From positions 1 to 7,171 of the forward strand of contig VGAU01000088.1 of assembly GCA_016870675.1 (NCBI GenBank): a stretch of 7,171 bases of DNA. Direction: 5' to 3'. The DNA comes from Actinomycetota bacterium. GTDB taxonomy: Bacteria; Actinomycetota; Humimicrobiia; Humimicrobiales; Humimicrobiaceae. Shown in pieces: positions 1 through 5,103 of the stretch. Under the pieces are notes generated by a model. It ran no database searches. It saw nothing but the letters and a program-made list of their open reading frames with translations, and was not told the origin of the DNA. The stretch's first letter is position 1, and each line of letters begins with the position of its first letter. The translations under genes and the position numbers were made by a program.

Positions 1-1456
1 CTTTATCAACTATTATTTCATCAATGTCCTCACTTATCCCCAGTTGAGAGAATATTTTCTGACAGGTTGATGGCATAAAGGGGATTAATAAAATAGTGGA
101 TAGTCTGATGATTTCTATTACTTCATATAATATTGCATCCAACTTTTTAAGGTCATCTTCGTTTTCACTTTTTACAAGACCCCAGGGCTGGCTATCTTCA
201 ATATATTTATTGGCTATATTTATAAATTCCCAGACTTTGACGAGATAATCAGAGAATTTAAAATCACCTATATGCTTTATTACTTCGCCTTTTATTTTAG
301 ACCATTTCTTCTCAAAAACCGGACTTGAAACTTTCTCAGGAATTATACCATTCCTATATTTATCTATCATAGCCAGGGTTCTTGAAACCAGATTTCCGAT
401 ATCATTACTGAGATCCGAATTATATCTCCTCACAAAAGCCTGGTGGGTAAAAGAACCATCCTGGCCAAATGACACTTCTCTAACCAGAAAATATCTTATA
501 CCATCTACTCCGTATCTATCTAACTGTTCATCGGGATCCAGGGTAATTCCTTTTGATTTTGATAGCTTCTCCTCTCCCATTAAAAGCCAGCCATGAACTA
601 CTATATGTTTTGGAAGCTCAATACCCAGAGCCATTAACATGGCAGGCCAGATTATGGCATGGAATTTTAAAATATCCTTTCCTATATGATGCTGATCTGC
701 TGGCCAGTACCGGTTAAATAATCCCGGGTCATCAGAGCTATAGCCTAAAGCTGAAATGTAATTGATAAGAGCATCTACCCATACATAACAATAATGGCCG
801 GAATCAAAAGGTATGGGAACTCCCCACTTTACTGCAGTCCTGGAAACACTTATGTCCTTAAGTCCCTGCTTTAAGACTCCAAGAACCTCATTTTTTCTGG
901 CTTCGGGAATCACAAAATCCGGATTGGTTTCAATATGTTGAATTAACCTGTCTCTATATTCAGATAGCTTGAAGAAGTAATTTTCCTCCTTCACAAACTC
1001 AACTTCCCTGTTGCATTGGGGACACCTGCCGTCCACCAGTTGAGACTCAAGCAGAAATGTCTCGTCCGGTACACAGTACTTCCCTTCATAAGTGCTCTTA
1101 TAAAGGTCGCCATTATCTTTTAGTTTTATAAGTATATTCTGTACTATCTTTTCATGTTTTTTATCAGTGGTTCTGATATAACTATCATTGCTGATGCTGT
1201 ATAACTTAAGGAGTCTTTTCATATCCTTAACCATTTCATCAACATATTCCTGTGGAGATACCCCTCTCTCTTCAGCACTTTTATTTACCTTCTTACCATG
1301 CTCATCAGAGCCGGTCAAGAAAAAAATATCCTTACCGCTGAGCCTGTTAAATCTGGCTACTACATCGGCAAGTATGAATTCGTAGATCTGGCCTAAATGC
1401 AGTTTCGCGTTCATATATGGAATTGCTGTGGTGATGTAAAATTTTTCTTTATCCAT
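1..1456 (-). CDS. metG: Methionine-tRNA ligase (MetRS), C-terminus cut off by the window edge
   Basis: Cytoplasmic class I aminoacyl-tRNA synthetase that charges tRNA-Met with methionine. I translated 485 residues from an ATG at 1456; the frame is open to base 2, so the 3' end lies off the left edge. Visible signatures: the HIGH-like site as HLGQ (residues 20-23), FLTGSDEHG (46-54), WVDALINYISALGY (226-239), the WPAD region (251-254) and the KMSKS loop as KLSKS (297-301), followed by the helical anticodon-binding domain with NKYIEDSQPW (416-425). The zinc-knuckle region is degenerate: C128-V-P-D131, then C145-P-Q-C148, so one of four usual Cys is Asp. Any C-terminal tRNA-binding (EMAP-like) domain would lie outside the window. 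Only a weak AAGAG precedes the ATG. The gene follows rsmI by 42 bp with no terminator visible, so they are probably co-transcribed. Confidence 0.96.
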   Translation of the reverse strand, partial: MDKEKFYITTAIPYMNAKLHLGQIYEFILADVVARFNRLSGKDIFFLTGSDEHGKKVNKSAEERGVSPQEYVDEMVKDMKRLLKLYSISNDSYIRTTDKKHEKIVQNILIKLKDNGDLYKSTYEGKYCVPDETFLLESQLVDGRCPQCNREVEFVKEENYFFKLSEYRDRLIQHIETNPDFVIPEARKNEVLGVLKQGLKDISVSRTAVKWGVPIPFDSGHYCYVWVDALINYISALGYSSDDPGLFNRYWPADQHHIGKDILKFHAIIWPAMLMALGIELPKHIVVHGWLLMGEEKLSKSKGITLDPDEQLDRYGVDGIRYFLVREVSFGQDGSFTHQAFVRRYNSDLSNDIGNLVSRTLAMIDKYRNGIIPEKVSSPVFEKKWSKIKGEVIKHIGDFKFSDYLVKVWEFINIANKYIEDSQPWGLVKSENEDDLKKLDAILYEVIEIIRLSTILLIPFMPSTCQKIFSQLGISEDIDEIIVDK

Positions 1457-1498
1457 AATACTCTTATTATTATTCTTTTCTTAAATAATTTTTTACCC

Positions 1499-2341
1499 TT
1501 AGATTTTCGTTGCAATATTATACAATCTTTGCTTATCTATGTCATATCTTGATAATACAATTTTTAGAGCACTCTTTTTTGAAATACCCTCTTTTAGCAA
1601 ACGGATTAGTTCTTTTCTTATATCTTCTTCAGAGAAACTTCTTATAAGCTCCTTTTTATATCCTTCAACAACCAGCACAATCTCGCCTTTTACTTTTTTC
1701 TCTTTTATTCTGGTTAAGATATCACTTAAACTTCCTCTTATGACTTCTTCATATATTTTAGTGATTTCCCTTACAAGACCTGCTCTCCGGTCGCCAAATC
1801 TTTCGATGAGCTCCCCAGTTAGGGCTTCGATCCTATTGGGTGATTCATAGAATATAAGGGTATATGGAAAAGTTGCCAGTTCCGAAAGCTTATTTTTTCT
1901 TTTGGCCCCTGCTTTCGGCAGAAAACCTATAAATAAAAAATTATCTGCCGGCAGACCTGAAAGAACCAGAGCACTTATAGCAGCATTTGGACCCGGTACT
2001 GTAGTTACAGTAATGTTTCTTTTAATACACTCATTTACTATCTCAAATCCCGGGTCTTGAATAGACGGCGTCCCGGATTCTGAAACCAGAGCAATGTTTT
2101 TCCCTGCTTCCAGCTTACCGGTTATATAATTGATTCTGCCTTCCTTGCTGAAATCATGGTAACTTACAATATCCTTCTTTAAAATATTGTATTTTTGAAG
2201 CAGTTTTCTTATGGTCCTTGTGTCTTCCGCTGCGATTAAATCCACTTCTGCCAGTGTTCTTATAAGCCTGAAACTGACATCCTCTAAATTACCAATCGGA
2301 GTTGCGCAGATAAAAAGAATTCCTTTAATTTTTTCCTCCAC
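1499..2341 (-). CDS. rsmI: 16S rRNA (cytidine-1402-2'-O)-methyltransferase RsmI
   Basis: SAM-dependent enzyme of the tetrapyrrole-methylase fold. The family 2'-O-methylates C1402 of 16S rRNA in the ribosomal decoding centre. The 280 residues have the usual family length and motifs: ATPIGNLED (13-21), AAEDTR (38-42 region), LVSESGTPSIQDPG (85-98), VPGPNA (115-120), GFLPKAGAKR (139-148) and YESPNR (165-170), with a small helical C-terminal domain. Motif 85-98 departs from the common SDAGTPGISDPG form (Asp to Glu at 88, Gly to Ser at 93). The start is GTG at 2341 inside an SD-like AAGGTGGAGG, so the true start could instead be a rare ATT at 2329. No other ATG/GTG/TTG in the open upstream frame fits. 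The gene lies 39 bp after vapC and 42 bp before metG on the same strand. Confidence 0.95.
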   Translation of the reverse strand: MEEKIKGILFICATPIGNLEDVSFRLIRTLAEVDLIAAEDTRTIRKLLQKYNILKKDIVSYHDFSKEGRINYITGKLEAGKNIALVSESGTPSIQDPGFEIVNECIKRNITVTTVPGPNAAISALVLSGLPADNFLFIGFLPKAGAKRKNKLSELATFPYTLIFYESPNRIEALTGELIERFGDRRAGLVREITKIYEEVIRGSLSDILTRIKEKKVKGEIVLVVEGYKKELIRSFSEEDIRKELIRLLKEGISKKSALKIVLSRYDIDKQRLYNIATKI

Positions 2342-2344
2342 CTT
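2329..2344 (-). promoter_or_regulatory. SD-like sequence overlapping the rsmI start
   Basis: The minus strand reads AAG-GTG-GAG-GAA-AAA-ATT, so the only conventional start codon (GTG, 2341-2339) sits within a purine run that itself looks like a ribosome binding site (TGGAGG). Upstream of GTG there is no better SD. Either initiation is at GTG with a poor SD, or this run serves a non-standard ATT at 2329-2327. The two choices differ by four residues and neither disturbs the ATPIGN motif. Confidence 0.4.
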
Positions 2345-2380
2345 ACCGGTTTTAAATTCTATAATTAAAAATATAGGTTA

Positions 2381-2878
2381 TTAAAAAATATTATAATTTT
2401 TAAGTAAAATTATACTTCCAAGATCTTTAACTTTTTCAAATAGTTTTTCATCTGCGGTAATATACTGAGCATTAATATATTTTGCCAGAGCAATATAGAT
2501 TGAATCGTATATTGTGATATTCTTGGAGAAGTGTAATTTTGAGCTTTCAGATAATATTCCTGCATAAGGTTCTACAAATTTAATATCCATTTCATATAAA
2601 CTTAGAATAGCCATGTTTACCTTATCTGCATTAAATAGTGGGTTATATGCAAGAGCGTTTATAACTTCATAAACCAAAATATCCGGGGCCACTAAAAAAA
2701 TATTCCTATTCATGTGCTGCAGCCGTAATGATGAAGCAATACTAACATCATCCTCATTTTCAATAGAAAACCATTTTATACAGACTGATGCATCTATAAC
2801 ATATGTTTTGGGGCTTTCCTTTATTAAGAGTTTAAGCTTATCTTGCTTCCCGCCATTTTCTAATTTCTGATACTCCAT
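2381..2878 (-). CDS. vapC: PIN-domain toxin, VapC family
   Basis: Predicted Mg2+-dependent ribonuclease toxin of a type II toxin-antitoxin pair; members of the family cut tRNA or rRNA, but the target here is not readable from sequence. 165 residues. The PIN core starts at TYVIDASVCIKWF (25-37), and the four expected acidic residues are D29, E71 (in LVYEVINAL), D125 (in IYDSIYIALA) and D143 (in ITADEKLF). About 24 residues precede the PIN core and are encoded where the gene overlaps vapB by 41 nt in another frame. The ATG at 2878 is supported by AAAGGA five bases upstream, and there is no ATG, GTG or TTG between it and the PIN core. It is followed after 39 bp by rsmI. Confidence 0.88.
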   Translation of the reverse strand: MEYQKLENGGKQDKLKLLIKESPKTYVIDASVCIKWFSIENEDDVSIASSLRLQHMNRNIFLVAPDILVYEVINALAYNPLFNADKVNMAILSLYEMDIKFVEPYAGILSESSKLHFSKNITIYDSIYIALAKYINAQYITADEKLFEKVKDLGSIILLKNYNIF

Positions 2879-3095
2879 CCCAATCCTTTGAATATTTTCT
2901 CAAGCTATCCTGAATCCTTATTGCATTTTTAATCTTCTCTATTCTTCTATTTTCTAAATCTAATTTATCAAATTTTCTTTTATATAACTGGATAGCCTGC
3001 CTTATAAGTTTGCTTCTACTTAAATTTTCCTTTTCCCTTATATAATCTAATTCCTGTAATTCCTTTTCATTAATACTTAGATTTATCCTTACCAT
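2838..3095 (-). CDS. vapB: Ribbon-helix-helix antitoxin, VapB/CopG type
   Basis: 85-residue predicted antitoxin and DNA-binding autorepressor. Residues 1-42 fit the ribbon-helix-helix fold: a short beta strand (VRINLSINEKEL), then two helices with the LSRSKLIRQAI signature (25-35). The charged C-terminal part ends in DWDGVSEIRKWREAR (71-85), a Trp/Arg-rich tail of the kind that wraps VapC in known pairs. ATG at 3095 is preceded by GAGGT with a six-base spacer. It is first of the vapB-vapC pair and overlaps vapC by 41 nt. RHH proteins with PIN partners usually bind palindromes in their own promoter; a candidate lies at 3125-3139. Confidence 0.85.
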   Translation of the reverse strand: MVRINLSINEKELQELDYIREKENLSRSKLIRQAIQLYKRKFDKLDLENRRIEKIKNAIRIQDSLRKYSKDWDGVSEIRKWREAR

Positions 3096-3124
3096 CCTAA
3101 TACCTCATTTTAAAAATAATATAT

Positions 3125-3139
3125 TATTATATCATAATA
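3125..3139 (-). promoter_or_regulatory. Candidate vapBC promoter and operator palindrome
   Basis: A perfect 15-bp inverted repeat, TATTAT-ATC-ATAATA on the plus strand, contains most of a consensus -10 (TATAAT on the minus strand, 3131-3126), 31 bases before the vapB ATG. No good -35 is visible at 17 bp (CACAAT), and TTACAC lies at 20 bp. Overlap of operator and -10 would suit VapB autorepression. The region is very AT-rich, so a chance palindrome is possible. Confidence 0.4.
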
Positions 3140-3354
3140 GGATTATTTATTGTGTAAATTTCATAAATTATTTACATAAATATTTTAATATTTTAACACA
3201 ACTTAATTGACATTTACAGGACTACCAATAATTACTAATATTCAATTAATGTTCCCTCCATAATCAAGATAAACATATCCAGTAAGCAATTTTTAGTTAT
3301 TTCCCTTTTTTAATTTTTTGTTTCACTACATTACTACTTTCAAATATTTATTAA
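3140..3354. other. AT-rich intergenic stretch without a gene
   Basis: No open frame of useful length and no RNA gene is visible. It contains short AT palindromes such as AAATATT-TT-AATATTT at 3178-3193, which are unremarkable at this composition. The N-terminal part expected for the K+ channel remnant that begins at 3355 is not recognisable here in any frame I read. Confidence 0.5.
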
Positions 3355-3657
3355 ATACTTAGACCTGGCAAAAAACAACGTAAACATTTTCTGGATACTT
3401 TAATGACAACAGAGGAAGCCGAAATCCGGCTTGCAGAGATTGATATTAAGCCGAATAGTAAAATAGACAATATAACTATAAGTGAATCAGGTAAGAGACA
3501 TGGGATAGAAGCCCTGATTATCTCTGTAATAGAAAAAGGAGAGAAAATCTCGGTAAAAAAAGCAAGCGGAGATACACATATGATAGCGGGTCAGAAAATA
3601 ATAGCCATTGGCACTAAAGATCAGATTAAGTATTTAACCAATCTGGCATCCAGTTAA
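3355..3657 (+). pseudogene. C-terminal remnant of a K+ channel / TrkA-C (RCK) protein
   Basis: The only plus-strand protein signal. The frame is open from codon 3355 (after a TAA at 3352-3354) to TAA at 3655-3657 and reads ILRPGKKQRKHFLDTLM, then EIRLAEIDIKPNSKIDNITI and a TrkA-C-like fold ending GQKIIAIGTKDQIKYLTNLA. In K+ channel and TrkA proteins the stretch LLRP..FLD.. precedes the TrkA-C domain, so homology begins before the first ATG (3403). The channel pore and the NAD-binding RCK_N domain are absent, and no SD precedes 3403. I infer a 5'-truncated relic rather than a working gene. A stand-alone 84-residue TrkA-C protein from ATG 3403 cannot be excluded, since the remaining frame has no internal stop. 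Confidence 0.6.
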
Positions 3658-3786
3658 ACAACCGGTTTGATCATGATACTTCTATATGCTGTCATGAAAA
3701 ACGTTATAGTCACCACTCAGGAAGTATAAACACGGTATTTAATATATTAAGGTGTAGAACTAAAGATATCAGCTGTTTATAAAGTA
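3658..3786. other. Intergenic spacer downstream of the tRNA operon
   Basis: No gene is seen. A TTAATATATTAA palindrome lies at 3739-3750, but there is no GC-rich stem followed by a T-run on either strand, so I cannot point to the terminator of the tRNA operon. Confidence 0.4.
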
Positions 3787-3862
3787 TGGTGGCGAGACGC
3801 AGAATCGAACTGCGGACACATGGATTTTCAGTCCACTGCTCTACCAACTGAGCTATCTCGCC
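3787..3862 (-). tRNA. tRNA-Phe (GAA)
   Basis: 76 nt, last gene of the tRNA operon. Acceptor GGCGAGA pairs with TCTCGCC; D-arm AGCTCAGTTGGTAGAGC; anticodon loop CTGAAAA carries GAA; T-arm CGCAG-TTCGATT-CTGCG; discriminator A, with CCA encoded at 3789-3787. No duplicated 3' end follows it. Confidence 0.97.
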
Positions 3863-3878
3863 AACCTCTAACTAAAAC

Positions 3879-4045
3879 TGGCGGAGCTGACGGGATTTGG
3901 TCTTTCGTCTCACTCCGTTCGCTGCAGAGCCGCAGACTCCCTCGTCTTCGACTCAGTCCGTCTTTTCAAATCCCGTAAAATATGCACTTGTGGCATATTT
4001 TACACAGTTAAACTTTACTGAATCATACAGACTTCTGTAAATTCA
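3879..4045 (-). repeat. tRNA-Asp-associated structured unit with duplicated tRNA 3' end
   Basis: This 167-bp unit lies directly after the CCA of tRNA-Asp. In transcription order it has a 43-nt spacer (4045-4003), a perfect 10-bp hairpin (4002-3976) and a 97-nt segment (3975-3879). The last 21 nt of that segment (3899-3879) repeat exactly the last 21 nt of tRNA-Asp (4066-4046), from T-loop C56 to CCA. The repeat arm CAAATCCCGT is complementary to ACGGGATTTG at 3976-3967 on the minus strand, making a 10-bp stem around a 67-nt interior. The interior folds into CGGAC/GTCTG (capped by GTC-GAA-GAC) and CTCTG/CGGAG hairpins. A second unit of the same design follows tRNA-Lys. No protein is encoded. 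It may be a structured RNA, a small element that targets tRNA 3' ends, or both; the family is not one I recognise. Confidence 0.8.
3976..4002 (-). repeat. 10-bp hairpin of the Asp unit
   Basis: On the minus strand, arms TAAAATATGC and GCATATTTTA pair perfectly around the loop CACAAGT. There is no T-run after it on either strand, so it does not look like an intrinsic terminator. The Lys unit has the same hairpin with three compensated base-pair changes. Confidence 0.8.
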
Positions 4046-4122
4046 TGGCGGAGCTGACGGGATTTGAACCCGCGATCTCATGCGTGACAGGCATGTGTCC
4101 TAAACCGCTAGACGACAGCTCC
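4046..4122 (-). tRNA. tRNA-Asp (GTC)
   Basis: 77 nt. Acceptor GGAGCTG pairs with CAGCTCC; anticodon loop CTGTCAC carries GTC; T-arm CGGG-TTCAAAT-CCCG; discriminator G, as usual for Asp; CCA encoded at 4048-4046. Its last 21 nt are repeated 167 bp downstream at 3899-3879. Confidence 0.97.
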
Positions 4123-4139
4123 TCTTAACTGTTAATACA

Positions 4140-4215
4140 TGGTGGGCGTTGCAGGGCTTGAACCTGCGACCCCCTGCTTGTAAGGCAGGTGCTCTCCCAA
4201 CTGAGCTAAACGCCC
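4140..4215 (-). tRNA. tRNA-Val (TAC)
   Basis: 76 nt. Acceptor GGGCGTT pairs with AACGCCC; D-arm AGCTCAGTTGGGAGAGC; anticodon stem CCTGC/GCAGG around CTTACAA (TAC); T-arm GCAGG-TTCAAGC-CCTGC; CCA encoded. No duplicated 3' end follows. Confidence 0.97.
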
Positions 4216-4223
4216 ACATCTAA

Positions 4224-4298
4224 TGGTAGCCTGTAGGAGAATTGAACTCCTGTTGGTAGGTTGAAAACCTACTGTCCTAACCACTAGACGAACAGGCC
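4224..4298 (-). tRNA. tRNA-Glu (TTC)
   Basis: 75 nt. Anticodon stem GTAGG/CCTAC around TTTTCAA (TTC); T-arm AGGAG-TTCAATT-CTCCT; discriminator A, with CCA encoded at 4226-4224. The acceptor GGCCTGT pairs with ACAGGCT, leaving G1-U72 as a wobble at the end of the stem. Only six bases separate its 5' end from the duplicated tRNA-Lys tail upstream. Confidence 0.96.
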
Positions 4299-4304
4299 AT
4301 TATC

Positions 4305-4470
4305 TGGTGAGCCGTGAAGGATTCGTTCTTTCGTCTCGCTCTGCTCGCTGCAGAGACGCGGACTCCCTCAGCTATCGCTTCGGTCCGTCCTTTCGAATCC
4401 TGCAAACATGCACCAATGGCATGTTTGCCCAAATTATCTCCACCGTACTTACCATTTACTTATATAAATC
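4305..4470 (-). repeat. tRNA-Lys-associated structured unit with duplicated tRNA 3' end
   Basis: Second copy of the design seen after tRNA-Asp, 166 bp long. In transcription order it has a 42-nt spacer (4470-4429), a perfect 10-bp hairpin (4428-4402) and a 97-nt segment (4401-4305). That segment ends in an exact copy of the last 21 nt of tRNA-Lys (C56 to CCA; identity runs 3 nt further, 4325-4302 against 4491-4468). The copy's CGAATCCT arm pairs with AGGATTCG at its 5' side. Between them a 68-nt interior matches that of the Asp unit at about 54 of 68 columns by hand. It folds into CGGAC/GTCCG (capped by AGC-GATA-GCT) and CTCTGC-AGCGA-GCAGAG. The 42-43-nt spacers of the two units show little similarity to each other. 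Confidence 0.8.
4402..4428 (-). repeat. 10-bp hairpin of the Lys unit
   Basis: Minus-strand arms GCAAACATGC and GCATGTTTGC pair perfectly around the loop CATTGGT. Relative to the Asp unit, three pairs differ (T-A to G-C, A-T to C-G, T-A to C-G), each changed on both sides, while the loop length of seven is kept. Confidence 0.8.
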
Positions 4471-4546
4471 TGGTGAGCCGTGAAGGATTCGAACCTTCGA
4501 CACCCGGATTAAAAGTCCGGTGCTCTACCTACTGAGCTAACGGCCC
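4471..4546 (-). tRNA. tRNA-Lys (TTT)
   Basis: 76 nt, first gene of the tRNA operon. Acceptor GGGCCGT pairs with ACGGCTC with one G2-U71 wobble; anticodon loop CTTTTAA carries TTT; T-arm GAAGG-TTCGAAT-CCTTC; discriminator A, CCA encoded at 4473-4471. Its last 21 nt recur 166 bp downstream at 4325-4305. Confidence 0.97.
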
Positions 4547-4617
4547 CTGCTAATTCAACCTCATAACAACTAAAACTGCCGTAGCCATTAGCTGTCCAAT
4601 TAAATTAGCAAACGTAA

Positions 4618-4646
4618 AGTCTACTATAGTAAAAAATCATTGTCAA
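4618..4646 (-). promoter_or_regulatory. Promoter of the tRNA operon
   Basis: On the minus strand a perfect -35 TTGACA (4646-4641) is followed by exactly 17 bp and TAGACT (4623-4618; four of six consensus positions). This fits a strong sigma-70-type promoter, with transcription starting near 4611 and a leader of roughly 65 nt before tRNA-Lys. All five tRNAs and both structured units lie downstream on the same strand. Confidence 0.75.
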
Positions 4647-4676
4647 CAGATGAAAGCAGGATATTACGGCTAAATT

Positions 4677-4988
4677 TCAATTAATATCTGCCTGACTTTT
4701 ACCTTTAATTTTAGAGGATATTTTCCCAGCTTTTTCTTTACCTTTCTCCAATAATTCTTCACCCATAACTTTTGCTTCGACTAGGGTAAATTTTCCTCTA
4801 TTTATTATATCTTTAAGCTTTTCAATTAAATTTTTTCTAGTTTTTAATCCAGATTGGGGTGCAAATAATAATCCTAATATAAATCCAGAAAAAATTGAAA
4901 TCAAAACAATTATTAATACCTCTGCTAAACCCTCCCCAACAGATTTATTATGTCCACCACTTCCAGGACCTGAATTATTATTACACAT
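4677..4988 (-). CDS. YtxH-like small membrane protein
   Basis: 103 residues. After a Gly/Asn/Ser-rich N-terminus (MCNNNSGPGSGGHNKS), one hydrophobic segment (about 21-43) runs into GFILGLLFAPQSGLKTR (35-51), which carries the G-x-L-FAP-x-SG-x-x-TR signature of the YtxH family. A charged, probably helical tail follows (52-98). Family members are often general-stress or cell-envelope proteins of unknown biochemical role, so I do not assign a function. ATG at 4988 has AAAGGA ten bases upstream, slightly far but the only candidate. It is a single-gene unit between the tRNA promoter and the HAD gene. Confidence 0.75.
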   Translation of the reverse strand: MCNNNSGPGSGGHNKSVGEGLAEVLIIVLISIFSGFILGLLFAPQSGLKTRKNLIEKLKDIINRGKFTLVEAKVMGEELLEKGKEKAGKISSKIKGKSQADIN

Positions 4989-5028
4989 TATTGATACATC
5001 CTTTATTAATTAATTTATTTACGTCTTT

Positions 5029-5034
5029 ATTATA
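5029..5034 (-). promoter_or_regulatory. Possible -10 of the YtxH-like gene
   Basis: A consensus TATAAT on the minus strand lies 40 bases before the ATG. The -35 position at 17 bp reads TTCAAT (three of six), so this is a weak call in AT-rich DNA. Confidence 0.35.
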
Positions 5035-5103
5035 AACTATTTAATGGTCATATTGAAAATAATATCATTATCATAATAAAAAATTGGAAGTAAAGTAGTT
5101 AGC

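Noticed and set aside
1188..1385. Plus-strand ORF of 65 codons
   Set aside because: It lies wholly opposite the conserved catalytic N-terminal part of metG and resembles nothing.
1539..1850. Plus-strand ORF of 103 codons
   Set aside because: It is opposite rsmI; Ser/Phe/Leu-rich composition is typical of the complement of a Lys/Glu-rich gene.
3178..3193. AAATATT-TT-AATATTT palindrome as an operator
   Set aside because: It is composed of A and T only in a very AT-rich spacer and is not positioned at a promoter.
3976..4002. Intrinsic terminator after tRNA-Asp
   Set aside because: The hairpin is perfect but has no T-run on either strand, and tRNA-Phe lies downstream in the same operon.
3879..4491. 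CRISPR array or ordinary tandem repeat
   Set aside because: There are only two units, separated by three intact tRNA genes, and each unit ends in a different tRNA tail.
4314..4535. Plus-strand ORF of 73 codons ending in REGFEPSTPGLKVRCSTY
   Set aside because: It is the antisense of tRNA-Lys and its duplicated tail; the REGFEPST string is a well-known artefact of reading tRNA genes backwards.
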